From Streptomyces gilvus (GTDB lineage: Bacteria; Actinomycetota; Actinomycetes; Streptomycetales; Streptomycetaceae): a stretch of 64,000 nt of DNA. The notes beneath the pieces are model-generated. The model worked only from the letters and a program-made list of their open reading frames with translations, was not told the origin of the DNA and made no database searches. Position numbers and translations under genes: made by a program. The DNA lies in the NCBI RefSeq assembly GCF_022513565.1, contig NZ_JAKWBE010000001.1:372001-436000 (forward strand), read 5' to 3'. Positions 8,395 through 21,119 of the stretch are shown one piece after another (within the stretch, counting starts at the first letter, position 1; each line of letters starts with the position of its first letter).

Positions 8395-9218
8395 TCGGGA
8401 CGGACCGGCACCAGGTCGAGGAGGCGTTCGGCGGCGTCCCGGGCGGGCGGTGTGAGCTGGTCGTACACCGCCCGGAACGTCTTCTCCGCCTGCTCCGCCG
8501 GCCAGTCGTCGGGCAGGTGCTTCACCGGCAGGCGGGGGTCGCGGCGGATGATCCGCAGCCACTCCGCCTGCAGGACGAGCCGCCGCGCCAGGGCGTCCTC
8601 GGGGGCCGCGGTCGCGGTCTCCCAGGGCTGCCAGCGGCGCACGAACTCCTGGTAGCCGGCGCCCAGTTCGGACAGGTCCCAGGTCTCCTCGATCATCGCG
8701 CCGATGTCCGTGCCGGCGTCCGCGTGCGCCCGGAAGACCTTGACGTGGGCCGACAGGCCCAGCTCGGAGACCAGCTCCGAGACGTCGACCTCGCCGGGGG
8801 CCAGCCACAGGCCGCTGAACAGCGGACCGAAACCGCTCCAGGTGAGCTTGGAGCGCAGGTCGTGACGCTGCCGCTGCCAGGACTCGGGCAGCGAGAAGCC
8901 GAGCAGGGTCCAGGTGCCGTCCCAGTCCCGGTTGACGGCACCGGTCTGCCAGATGCGCCGCTCGCCGTCGCGCAGGACCGCCGTGGAGTGCTCGGTGAGC
9001 CCGAAGTACATCCGGCGGCCCTCGCGCTGGCGCCGCAGCAGGTCCCGCTTGACCATCCGGGTCAGGGTCGACCGCGTCGCCTGCTCGCCCACGCCCGCCC
9101 GCTCGAACACGTCGATGACACTGCCCGAGTACACACAGACGTCCCGTCCCAGCACCTGGTCGCCCAGGAAGGTGAGCAGCAGGGACTGGGGCCGCAAGGA
9201 CGATTCCTCACCGTTCAT
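8385..9218 (-). CDS. PaaX-family transcriptional regulator
   Basis: 277 residues. N-terminal winged helix (SVIDVFERAGVGEQATRSTLTRMVKRDLL, about 35-65), then the PaaX central domain (GTWTLLGFSLPES) and the C-terminal WDL...Y.EF segment typical of PaaX and PaaX-like repressors, which usually sense phenylacetyl-CoA or another acyl-CoA. ATG 9218 is taken; a GTG at 9227 is possible and neither has a strong ribosome site. It converges on the ligase/MaoC operon with a 10-base overlap, so it probably regulates that pathway together with the MarR protein on the other side. Confidence 0.85.
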   Translation of the reverse strand: MNGEESSLRPQSLLLTFLGDQVLGRDVCVYSGSVIDVFERAGVGEQATRSTLTRMVKRDLLRRQREGRRMYFGLTEHSTAVLRDGERRIWQTGAVNRDWDGTWTLLGFSLPESWQRQRHDLRSKLTWSGFGPLFSGLWLAPGEVDVSELVSELGLSAHVKVFRAHADAGTDIGAMIEETWDLSELGAGYQEFVRRWQPWETATAAPEDALARRLVLQAEWLRIIRRDPRLPVKHLPDDWPAEQAEKTFRAVYDQLTPPARDAAERLLDLVPVRPDQA

Positions 9219-9253
9219 GCGGCCCACGGTACGACGTCATCGATCAGTGCCGC

Positions 9254-10924
9254 TCAGCCGCCCACCACGTCCACGAAGACCGGGTTCGAGTAGAACCAGG
9301 TGTCCGCCCACGGGTCACCGTTTCCGGGCTCGTGCGGGATCGGCCCGTGCGGGTCGACGGACGCGCCCAGGTAGCCCGCGCCGTGCCGGTTGCCGTCGCT
9401 GCCGCGCAGCCGGACGTAGAAGGACTCGTCCCCGGCGGTGAGCGGGAAGCGCAGCGTGTACGTCCCCGTGCGGCCCGAGACGTCCGTGCTCTGGACGACC
9501 TTGGTGTCCGGGGCCTGCCAGCTGTCCCGGTCGGTCACCGGTCCGCGCACCGCGCCCCGGATCACGTCCACGTGCGCCAACTCGGGCAGGATGCCCTGCG
9601 GGTTGGCCCGGGAGGCGGTCGTGACGGTGACGTACAGCGTGATCCGCTCGCCCTTGCGGACGCGCAGCCGGCCGCCCAGCGTGACGCCCCGGCCGGCGTC
9701 GCGGTCCCGCTTGACCCGGACGTCCAGTCCGTCGAGCAGATGCCCGTGGTCCAGCCAGACCCGGCCCGCGCGCAGGCCCGCCATCACGGCGCGGTAGCCG
9801 TAGCGGGTCACCCCGACGTGGGTGCGGCTGAACTCGCCCGGCCAGAAGTCGCTGCCCGGCTGCGGGGTGTCGGTGTTCACCGGGTCGGGCAGCCTGCCGG
9901 TGTTGTCGAAGTTCTGTCCGGCCGGCCAGTCGCCGTTCTTCCAGGTGTCGAAGACCGTGCGGTGGTTGTCGGAGTTGGTGGTGATCGTGAACAGGCGGCC
10001 CTCGGCGAGCATCGAGTCCCACAGGCCGCCGACGGTCGCGGTGGCCCAGTCGAAGCCGCCGTACGTCAGATAGGCGTCCGCCGGGTAGCCCGCCCAGGAC
10101 TGCGCGGACGGCTTGTTCTCGTACTCGCCGCGGACGGAGGTGGAACTCCGCCAGCCGGGGATCGCGGCGCCCTGGGCGCCGGGGGCGCCCTCCATGCCGA
10201 TCATGATCTCGGGGGCCGCGTCCCGCCAGTCGCGCATCTCGTGGGGGGAGTCGATGCCGAGGCGCAGCGGGTGGTTGGCGAGGACCAGGACGTCGTCGAC
10301 GTATCCCGAACGGCGTTGCTCCGCCAGCCACTTGACGGCCTTGACGGCGTGCGCCTCGTTGCGGGCGGTGTCGCCCGCGCCCGCCGAGCCCTCCGTGTAG
10401 CCGAGCAGCTTGCCGTCGTAGGCGAGCTCGAACCGCGTGAGCAGGTCGGTCTCGTGGGGGCCGGGCGCCGCGAAGACCGTACAGTGCTCGGCGGCCGGGA
10501 TGTACCACTCCAGGCCCTGGAAGATCAGCTGGCGGGGGTTCTCGGAGCGGGCCTTGAGGATCTCGGCGTGCTCCAGCTTCGCGCCGTAATGGGCGTGCCC
10601 GAAGTTGGAGTGCTCGTTGAACACCATCCAGTCCAGGCCGTACTTCGCGGCGGCCCGTGCCTGCTGACCGAACGTGTACTTGGCGTCGTGGCTGTAGACG
10701 GAGTGCACATGGTGGTCGCCGACGAGGTACGCCAGACGGGGGTCCTCGCCGCCCAAGCCGCGCTGCGGGGAGGCGAACGCGGGGGTGGCCGCCGGGCCGA
10801 GGGCGAAGGCGGCGCCGAACAGGCCCGCGCGGCACAGGAGTTGACGCCGGGAGACGCCCTGGGCGTCGAGGTGGGCGGGGGAGACGGAGGGATCGGCCCA
10901 GGAGGGCAGCTGCTGCTCGGTCAT
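9254..10924 (-). CDS. Tat-exported PHP-type (CehA/McbA-like) metallohydrolase
   Basis: 556 residues. A twin-arginine signal (SRRQLLCRAGLFGAAFALG...AFA) ends near residue 51. The PHP metal motif is at GDHHVHSVYSHD (about 69-80), with further ligands in FNEHSNFGHAH, ANHPLRLG and TNSDNHR. CehA/McbA-type PHP proteins hydrolyse carbamate or phosphoester bonds. The C-terminal 170 residues form a beta-rich domain. It is the last gene of the leftward operon that begins at the PfkB kinase, 28 bases after the metallophosphoesterase, so it probably attacks a phosphorylated or carbamoylated glycan outside the cell. The substrate is inference. Confidence 0.78.
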   Translation of the reverse strand: MTEQQLPSWADPSVSPAHLDAQGVSRRQLLCRAGLFGAAFALGPAATPAFASPQRGLGGEDPRLAYLVGDHHVHSVYSHDAKYTFGQQARAAAKYGLDWMVFNEHSNFGHAHYGAKLEHAEILKARSENPRQLIFQGLEWYIPAAEHCTVFAAPGPHETDLLTRFELAYDGKLLGYTEGSAGAGDTARNEAHAVKAVKWLAEQRRSGYVDDVLVLANHPLRLGIDSPHEMRDWRDAAPEIMIGMEGAPGAQGAAIPGWRSSTSVRGEYENKPSAQSWAGYPADAYLTYGGFDWATATVGGLWDSMLAEGRLFTITTNSDNHRTVFDTWKNGDWPAGQNFDNTGRLPDPVNTDTPQPGSDFWPGEFSRTHVGVTRYGYRAVMAGLRAGRVWLDHGHLLDGLDVRVKRDRDAGRGVTLGGRLRVRKGERITLYVTVTTASRANPQGILPELAHVDVIRGAVRGPVTDRDSWQAPDTKVVQSTDVSGRTGTYTLRFPLTAGDESFYVRLRGSDGNRHGAGYLGASVDPHGPIPHEPGNGDPWADTWFYSNPVFVDVVGG

Positions 10925-10952
10925 GAACTCTTCGGAGTCCTCGTCGAGGGCG

Positions 10953-12791
10953 TCAGTGGGTCATGAAGGAGGTGACGGGCAGCGCCCGCGCGACGATCCG
11001 CACGTCGCCGAGGCGTCCGTGCAGGATCTGGTCGATCTTGCCGGCGTACTCGTAGCCGCCGAGCAGCCAGGGCAGTTGGACGGAGGTGATGCCGGTCGCG
11101 GCGGCCGTGGGGTTGCGCACGACCGGGCAGCCCTCGACGTAGAGGGTGGTGTGCCGGCCGTCGTTGACGACCGCGAGGTGCCACCAGGTCTCCAGTGGTG
11201 TCTCCTGGCCCCAGTTGGTGGCGATGCCCTCCTGGTTGAGCGGCCGCATGGCCCACTGGGGCTCGCGGTCGTTGGAGAGGGAGAGGGTGGCCAGCGGCTC
11301 GTCGGGGTCGTCGCCGGTCTTGCCGGCGGCGCCTCCGGTACCGGTGCGGCTGACGATCCCGGACCAGGCGTTGTGGTCCGGGTCCCAGTCGGCGGGGAGG
11401 CGGTAGAACGCCTCGATGGTGTAACCGTCCTTGAACGTGGCCGAGTTGAGCGGGGCAGCGTCGACCGTCTTCAGGTACGCGCCCCTCAGCGGCGACTTGT
11501 AGCCCTGGAACTCCAGGCTGCCGTGGCCGGGCTGGTCGGGGTGGTGGTCGGCGGACCAGCCCAGCGTGCCGCCGCCCACCGTGACGAGGCCCAGGTCGTT
11601 GCCGCGTCCGGACAGGTCGCGGACGGTTGTGGAGACGGGCGCGTCGAACCGCCAGTAGGCGACCGTTCCCGGGATCAGCATCCTCGACGCGGGCCGCGCC
11701 GGACGGGCCGGTACCGGGTCGAATCCGGAGAAGCGGTCCGCGAAGTCGATGGCGACCGAGAAGCGGTCGGCGTCGCCGCTGAGTTCGATCTCCTGCCGCT
11801 CCAGCTCGTTCAGGCCCTTCTTCGCCCGGCCGAGGATCCACGGCGAGACCGTCTCCACGTCGATGACGTCGCGGTCCAGGTCGAAGTGGTAGAGGCGGAT
11901 CATCGCCGCGCCGCCGAAGTAGCGGTTCTGGTAGTTCGTCAGGTGCAGATGCACCTCGTTGCCGGCCGCGTTCTTGAGCGTGGCGCGGCCCGCCGGCCAG
12001 TAGTGGCCGTTGAGGGTGAGGAAGATCTGGTCGTGGTCCGCGACCAGCTGGTCCCACAGCTGCCGGCCGTAGTCCGACAACTGGTCGTCCTGGACGACGA
12101 GTTCGTGCGTGGTCAGGATGACGGGCGTCCTCGGGTGCTGGGCCAGGACGTCCTTCGCCCAGGCGTACCCCTTCGCCGACAGCCGCCAGTCCAGCGCGAG
12201 AACCAGCCACTCCCGGCCGGCCGCCCGGAACAGGTGATAGCTGTTGTAGCCGTCCGGGGAGGCGCCGCCGAACGTCGACCTGCCCTTGAAGCGCTGCGGC
12301 CCGAACGCGTCCAGGTACGGCGTCGAGCCGCGCTGGTCGTCCGTGGAGGACCGCACGTCGTGGTTGCCGGCCAGCACGCTGTAGCCGACGCCCCGCCGGT
12401 CGAGGATCCCGAACGCCTGGCTGATCGCGGCGAACTCGGCCTCCGCGCCGTTCTGGGTGAGGTCGCCGAGGTGGGACAGGAAGACGATGTTGTCGTCCTC
12501 GGCGTGCTCCAGCAGATAGCGCAGGGACGCCTCGATGGGCGCCGGGTTGATGCTGGGCCCGTCGAAGAGGTACTGCGTGTCGGGCATCACCGCGAGTGTG
12601 AAGCGGCGGCTGTCCGTGTCCGGCCGCCGGCCGCCCTTCTCGGCGGCCTCGGCCACGGCCGGCAGCGCGACCCCTGCCGTGGCCGAGGCCGTGGCGGCGG
12701 CGCCGAGCAGCGCCGTCGCCCGCAGGAAGCTGCGTCTTCCGGCACCGGCCTGCGCGGCCTCGCCCTGGTGGTGGTCATGCGAAGTACACAC
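10953..12791 (-). CDS. Tat-exported calcineurin-like phosphoesterase with LamG domain
   Basis: 612 residues from the GTG at 12791, which has GGAG five bases before it. Signal: RRSFLRATALLGAAATASATAG. The metallophosphoesterase domain (about 60-300) shows PDTQY, SHLGDLTQNG, AGNHDVRSS, TTHELVV and LNGHYWPAG; the usual D-x-H is D-T-Q, as in one subfamily of these enzymes. From about residue 375 a concanavalin-like LamG/pentraxin domain follows (VAYWRFD...GSLEFQG...YTIEAFYRLPADW...WWHLAVVNDG...LYVEG), suggesting it docks on a carbohydrate. Sits 48 bases after the beta-galactosidase in the same operon. Confidence 0.83.
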   Translation of the reverse strand: MCTSHDHHQGEAAQAGAGRRSFLRATALLGAAATASATAGVALPAVAEAAEKGGRRPDTDSRRFTLAVMPDTQYLFDGPSINPAPIEASLRYLLEHAEDDNIVFLSHLGDLTQNGAEAEFAAISQAFGILDRRGVGYSVLAGNHDVRSSTDDQRGSTPYLDAFGPQRFKGRSTFGGASPDGYNSYHLFRAAGREWLVLALDWRLSAKGYAWAKDVLAQHPRTPVILTTHELVVQDDQLSDYGRQLWDQLVADHDQIFLTLNGHYWPAGRATLKNAAGNEVHLHLTNYQNRYFGGAAMIRLYHFDLDRDVIDVETVSPWILGRAKKGLNELERQEIELSGDADRFSVAIDFADRFSGFDPVPARPARPASRMLIPGTVAYWRFDAPVSTTVRDLSGRGNDLGLVTVGGGTLGWSADHHPDQPGHGSLEFQGYKSPLRGAYLKTVDAAPLNSATFKDGYTIEAFYRLPADWDPDHNAWSGIVSRTGTGGAAGKTGDDPDEPLATLSLSNDREPQWAMRPLNQEGIATNWGQETPLETWWHLAVVNDGRHTTLYVEGCPVVRNPTAAATGITSVQLPWLLGGYEYAGKIDQILHGRLGDVRIVARALPVTSFMTH

Positions 12792-12839
12792 GTGTGCTCC
12801 GTAAGGGGTTGCGGAGAAAGCGGGAGACAAGGAGGAGCT

Positions 12840-16769
<3,930 letters not shown>

Positions 16770-17639
16770 TCAGGTGCCCTGGACCGCTCCCTCGGTGGCG
16801 CCCGCGATGAACCCGCGGGCGAAGATGCTGAAGACGATGACCAGCGGGAGCGCCGCCATCAGCACACCGGCCATGACCATGCTGTAGTCGGTGGTGTGGC
16901 CGACGTTGAGCTGGGCGAGCTCCACCTGGAGGGTCACGTGGCCCGGGTTGGTGAGCACCACGAGCGGCCAGACGTAGTCGTTCCAGCAGTTGACGAAGGC
17001 GTAGATGGCGAGGAACGACAGCGCGGGCCGGATCATCGGCAGCGCGATGTTCCAGTACTGGCGGAAGAACCCGGCGCCGTCGATGCGCGCGGCGTCGAGG
17101 AGTTCGTCGGGCACGCCGTTCTGGATGTACTGGTGCAGCCAGAAGATGCCGAAGGCGTTGGCCAGGGAGGGCAGGGCCAGCGCCTTGAGCATGCCCACCC
17201 AGCCGATCTTCGACATCAGGATGAACTGCGGCAGGATCGCCAGCTGCAGCGGCAGCATCATGAACAGCAGCAGCGTGCCGAAGAGCAGTTTGCGTCCGGG
17301 GAAGTCGAACTTGGCGAAGGTGAAGGCCGCCAGGGAGTCGATGAACAGCACCAGGACGGTGGTGACGGTCGCGACCATCACCGTGTTGAGCATCGACCCG
17401 AAGAAGTCGATGGTGTTCAGGACGTGCCGGATGTTCTCCAGCAGATGGGAGCCGAAGGTGAACTTCGGCGGGCTCTTGTAGATGTCCTGCGTGGTGTTGG
17501 TCGCCATGATGATGGTCCACGCGAACGGGAAGACCGAGATCAGGACGGCCACGACGAGGATCATGTGCGCCGCGAGGCCCCTGGGGCGGCGCAGCCGCCT
17601 GCCGCCCGTGGCCGGCCGTGCGGTGTCCACTGCGGTCAT
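16770..17639 (-). CDS. Sugar ABC transporter permease (MalG type)
   Basis: 289-residue inner-membrane permease of the CUT1 family with six predicted membrane segments, the first being HMILVVAVLISVFPFAWTI. The EAA loop that docks the ATPase reads DELLDAARIDGAGFFRQYW (about 190-208). The ATG overlaps the stop of the partner permease by four bases. No ATPase is encoded in the locus, as usual in Streptomyces where a shared MsiK-type ATPase serves many CUT1 importers. Confidence 0.9.
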   Translation of the reverse strand: MTAVDTARPATGGRRLRRPRGLAAHMILVVAVLISVFPFAWTIIMATNTTQDIYKSPPKFTFGSHLLENIRHVLNTIDFFGSMLNTVMVATVTTVLVLFIDSLAAFTFAKFDFPGRKLLFGTLLLFMMLPLQLAILPQFILMSKIGWVGMLKALALPSLANAFGIFWLHQYIQNGVPDELLDAARIDGAGFFRQYWNIALPMIRPALSFLAIYAFVNCWNDYVWPLVVLTNPGHVTLQVELAQLNVGHTTDYSMVMAGVLMAALPLVIVFSIFARGFIAGATEGAVQGT

Positions 17640-18643
17640 GCCTTCCTCCCTCGTGTGGTGATGCGCCAGTTGACAGCGACGAGGATGATGATCAGTACGA
17701 AGAAGGCCCACACGATGGCCGCGCCGTAGCCGTAGTCGTTGTTGAGGAAGGCCGACTGGTAGAAGTACAGCAAGGTGGTCAGACCCGCCTGGCCCGGGCC
17801 GCCGAGGTTGGCGTTGGCGGCGTTGTTGGCGAACAGGACCTGCGGTTCGCTGAAGCTCTGCAGTCCGTTGATGGTCGAGATGATGACCGTGAACAGGATG
17901 ATCGGCCGCATGATCGGGATGGTGATCTGGAAGAAGGTGCGGATCGGACCCGCGCCGTCCATCTTCGCCGCCTCGTAGATCGAGTTCGGGATCGCCTGCA
18001 GGCCGGCCAGATAGATGATCATGTTGTAGCCGGTCCACTGCCAGGTCATCAGCAGCGAGATGACCACCTTGATCAGCCACGGGTTGCTCAGCCACGGGAT
18101 CGGCGAGATGCCGACCACGCCCAGGATCGCGTTGACCAGACCGAAGTTGTTGCTGAACACCGCGCCGAAGAAGATCGCCACGGCGACGATGGAGGTCACG
18201 TTCGGCACGTACAGCGCGATGCGGTAGAAGCCCTTGAAGCGGCGCACCGAGTGCAGCAGCGTCGCCAGCATCAGGGCGCCGAAGAGGGTCGGCACGGTGG
18301 ACAGCACCCAGATCACCAGGGTGTTGCGGATCGACAGCCAGAAGACCGGGTCGTCCCACAGGAACCGGAACTGCTGCAGGCCCACGAACTGCATGGTGCC
18401 CATGCCGTCCCAGCGCTGGAAGGCCAGGTAGAGCGAGTAGAAGACGGGGAAGAAGGAGAACGCGGCGAAGATCAGGTAGAACGGCGAGATCGCCAGGTAC
18501 TGCCGCCAGTACGACAGCAGTCCGCGCCGCCTGGGCCGAGCGGTGCCCGTGGGCGGTGTGCGCCGCGGACGGAACCGGGCCGGGCCCGGCCCGCCGAGGC
18601 GCTGCGGCACCTCGGCGGAACCGGTGACCGGAGGGGACGACAC
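17636..18643 (-). CDS. Sugar ABC transporter permease (MalF type)
   Basis: 335 residues; a basic N-terminal tail of about 45 residues precedes the first membrane span (YLAISPFYLIFAAFSFFPVFY). The EAA loop is SIYEAAKMDGAGPIRTFFQI near 225-245. GTG start at 18643, only one base after the stop of the binding-protein gene, with GGTGAGC before it. Pairs with the MalG-type permease to form the channel of the importer. Confidence 0.9.
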   Translation of the reverse strand: MSSPPVTGSAEVPQRLGGPGPARFRPRRTPPTGTARPRRRGLLSYWRQYLAISPFYLIFAAFSFFPVFYSLYLAFQRWDGMGTMQFVGLQQFRFLWDDPVFWLSIRNTLVIWVLSTVPTLFGALMLATLLHSVRRFKGFYRIALYVPNVTSIVAVAIFFGAVFSNNFGLVNAILGVVGISPIPWLSNPWLIKVVISLLMTWQWTGYNMIIYLAGLQAIPNSIYEAAKMDGAGPIRTFFQITIPIMRPIILFTVIISTINGLQSFSEPQVLFANNAANANLGGPGQAGLTTLLYFYQSAFLNNDYGYGAAIVWAFFVLIIILVAVNWRITTRGRKA

Positions 18644-18644
18644 C

Positions 18645-19922
18645 TCAGCTCACCCCCTGTCGCCGGGCGATCTGCTTGGCCTGGCTGACCGCGTCCTTCC
18701 AGGCGTCGTCGGGCTTCTTGCCCTTGGCCTCGATGTTGGTCAGCTCCGTCATGTAGGGGGCCATGACGGCGGCGTCGGCGGGCGCCTCGTAGCTGTCCGG
18801 TATGGCCTTGGCGGCCGGGCCGAAGACCTCGATGATCTTCTGTCCGCCGAAGAAGGCGTCGGGTCCGGTCATGGCCGGCATCGCGTAGGCGGCCGGCGCG
18901 GCCGGGAAGATCGCGGCGTCGGTGAAGCCGCGGGCGTCGTTGGCGGGGCTCAGGATCCAGCTGATGATCTTGAACGCCTCTTCGGGGTTGCGGCACTGCC
19001 TGGGCAGGGCCAGGTAGGAGCCGCCCTGGTTGGCGGGACCGACCGGGTTGGCACAGACCCGCCACTTGCCCTTGGTCTGCGGGGCGGCCTGCTCGATGTC
19101 CAGCGCGTGCCAGGCCGCGCCGAGCTCGGTGAGCAGGTTCTTGCCGACGGCGGCGTTCCAGGTGTTGTCGTTGATCTTGGCGTCGATGCCCAGCGTGTAG
19201 GGGCGCACGGCCGTGGTCCAGGCCTGACGGATGTGGTCCTGGTCGCCGATGAAGTGGTTGTTCTTGTCGATGAACCGCTGGGTGCCCTGGCCGACCACGA
19301 TGTTGAACACCGAGCTGATGTTGTTGACCAGGTAGGTGCCGGGGTTCTTCTTCTGCAGCTCGGTGCCGAGCTGGAAGTAGTCCTCCCAGGTCTTGACCAG
19401 CGCCGCGACCTTGGCGGGGTCGGTGTCCACCCCGGCCTTGGCGAAGAAGTCCTCGCGGTAGAAGAGCGCGGTGGGGCCGATGTCGATCGGGAAGCCGATC
19501 TGCTTGCCGTCCTTGGTCTGGGCGAGCTTCGCCTTCCAGCCCAGGTACTGGGAGGAGAGCTTCTTGAAGCCCAGGTCGTTCAGATCCAGGAAGCGGTTCG
19601 CGTTGGGCAGGAAGGACGCCATGTCCTCGCCCTTGATGCCGGTGATGTCCGGCACGGAGGTGCCCGCGGCGAGCGTGGTGGTGAGCTTCTGCTTGAAGTC
19701 GCCGCCGATGGACGCGGTGGTCAGCGTGACCGCCGAGGCGAAGTGGGTCTTCGCCTCCGCGACCACCTTGTCGCTGAGCGCGCCGCCCCAGTACCACAAG
19801 GTGAGGTTCTTGCCGTTCTTGGTGCCGCCCGAGCCGGAGCCGCCGCCGCAGGCGACGGTCAGTCCGGACGCGGCCGCGGTCAGCGCGGCGGCCTGGAGGA
19901 AGCCTCTACGTGAAAGGTCCAC
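18645..19922 (-). CDS. Sugar-binding lipoprotein of the ABC importer
   Basis: 425 residues. A twin-arginine-like SRRGFLQAAALTAAASG segment runs into a lipobox (LTVAC, cysteine at about 25), then a Gly/Ser linker and the type-1 extracellular solute-binding fold (LTLWYWGG, GTSVPDITGIKGEDMASF, IGFPIDIGPTALFYREDFF). Captures the oligosaccharide outside the membrane. GTG start at 19922 with AGGAG a few bases before it. Second gene of the leftward operon, 65 bases after the kinase. The ligand is unknown. Confidence 0.9.
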   Translation of the reverse strand: MDLSRRGFLQAAALTAAASGLTVACGGGSGSGGTKNGKNLTLWYWGGALSDKVVAEAKTHFASAVTLTTASIGGDFKQKLTTTLAAGTSVPDITGIKGEDMASFLPNANRFLDLNDLGFKKLSSQYLGWKAKLAQTKDGKQIGFPIDIGPTALFYREDFFAKAGVDTDPAKVAALVKTWEDYFQLGTELQKKNPGTYLVNNISSVFNIVVGQGTQRFIDKNNHFIGDQDHIRQAWTTAVRPYTLGIDAKINDNTWNAAVGKNLLTELGAAWHALDIEQAAPQTKGKWRVCANPVGPANQGGSYLALPRQCRNPEEAFKIISWILSPANDARGFTDAAIFPAAPAAYAMPAMTGPDAFFGGQKIIEVFGPAAKAIPDSYEAPADAAVMAPYMTELTNIEAKGKKPDDAWKDAVSQAKQIARRQGVS

Positions 19923-19987
19923 GGGTCACTCCTGTTGTTCCTGTTCGTGGTGCTGAGGGGCGTTGGACTGTGGGGGCGTTGTGAGGG

Positions 19988-21004
19988 TCAGTGCTGCCGG
20001 GGCGGGGTGACCGGGGCGTGGCGCACCGGCGGCCCGACGTCCGCCGGCAGCCGGTCCGCGAGGAAGCCGTACGTCTTCTTCAGGCCGGGGTCGGTCAGCG
20101 AGCGCCACCAGCGGTCGACGCCGTACCAGCCGGGGGCCGCGAGGGCGCCGCCGTGGTGCTGGACGGACAGTCCGGCCGCGAGGACCGCGAAGCGCAGCCG
20201 TTCCTCCAGCGGCCAGCCGCCGAGGGAGGCGGCGACGAAGCTCGCGCCGAAGACGTCGCCGGCCCCCGTCGCGTCCAGGACGTCGACGTCCAGGGCCGGG
20301 ACCTCGGCGTACTCGCCGGTGGTCTGGTCGACGGCCACCGCGCCGTCCCCGCCGCGGGTGACGACCGCGACCGGCACCAGTTCGGAGAGCGTGCCGAGGG
20401 CCGCGACCGCGCTGTCGGTACGGGTGTAGGCCATCGCCTCGGCCTCGTTCGGGACGAAGGCGTGGCACAGGGCCAGCTGCTCCAGAAGGTCCCTCGACCA
20501 CTGCTGGGTGGGGTCCCAGCCGACGTCGGCGAAGATCTGCGTGCCGTTCGCGGCGGCCTTGGCGAGCCACTCGCGGGGCTCGGCCTCCAGGTGCACGAGG
20601 GCGGTGCGCGCCTCGGGCGGGTCGCCCATCAGCACGTCCTGCGAGTACGGCGGCTCCTGGCCGTGGGTGACCAGGGCCCGGTCGTGACCGGCGGCCAGCG
20701 AGACGGTGACCGGGGTGGGCCAGCCGTCCGCGGTGCGGGAGAGCGAGAGGTCGATGTCCTCCTGGTCGCACAGCACGTCCCGGCAGTACTCGCCGTAGAA
20801 GTCGTCGCCGAAGACCGCGGCCAGGGAGGTGCGCAGACCGAAGCGGGACGCGGCGACCGCGAGGTTCGCGATGCCGCCGGGGCCGCAGCCCATGCCGGCC
20901 GTCCAGATCTCCTCACCCGGTGTCGGGGGCTTCCCGAGCCCGGTGAGGACGAGGTCGTAGAAGAGCAGCCCGGTCAGGAGCACGTCGGGCCTGTCGTCGT
21001 CCAC
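19988..21004 (-). CDS. PfkB-family carbohydrate kinase
   Basis: 338-residue ribokinase-like enzyme. The N-terminal sugar-binding glycines are in GCGPGGIANLAVAASRFG (about 39-56) and the C-terminal signature with the catalytic aspartate is DATGAGDVFGASF (about 245-257). Transfers phosphate from ATP to a sugar or aminosugar hydroxyl. It is the first gene of the leftward operon, facing the DeoR regulator; a phosphorylated sugar made here would be a natural DeoR effector and could feed the GH4 enzyme or glycolysis. GTG start at 21004, GAGAGG 8 bases upstream. Confidence 0.87.
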   Translation of the reverse strand: MDDDRPDVLLTGLLFYDLVLTGLGKPPTPGEEIWTAGMGCGPGGIANLAVAASRFGLRTSLAAVFGDDFYGEYCRDVLCDQEDIDLSLSRTADGWPTPVTVSLAAGHDRALVTHGQEPPYSQDVLMGDPPEARTALVHLEAEPREWLAKAAANGTQIFADVGWDPTQQWSRDLLEQLALCHAFVPNEAEAMAYTRTDSAVAALGTLSELVPVAVVTRGGDGAVAVDQTTGEYAEVPALDVDVLDATGAGDVFGASFVAASLGGWPLEERLRFAVLAAGLSVQHHGGALAAPGWYGVDRWWRSLTDPGLKKTYGFLADRLPADVGPPVRHAPVTPPRQH

Positions 21005-21015
21005 GCGAAGTGCCT

Positions 21016-21119
21016 CTCGTCAAAACTCGTCAATTTCGATGACGGGAATCGTGCGCTGATCCGCGAGATTGGTCAATACCCGAGCAGAACTGAGCATGGA
21101 TTTGATTGAAGATGACGAG
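21016..21119. promoter_or_regulatory. Divergent pfkB/deoR operator region with CTCGTCA repeats
   Basis: CTCGTCA occurs at 21016-21022 and 21026-21032, and its reverse complement TGACGAG at 21113-21119, overlapping the DeoR start. The second copy forms the inverted repeat CGTCA-7-TGACG (21028-21044). Repeated heptamers between divergent genes are typical of DeoR-family operators, so the regulator probably represses both arms and itself from here. Confidence 0.6.
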
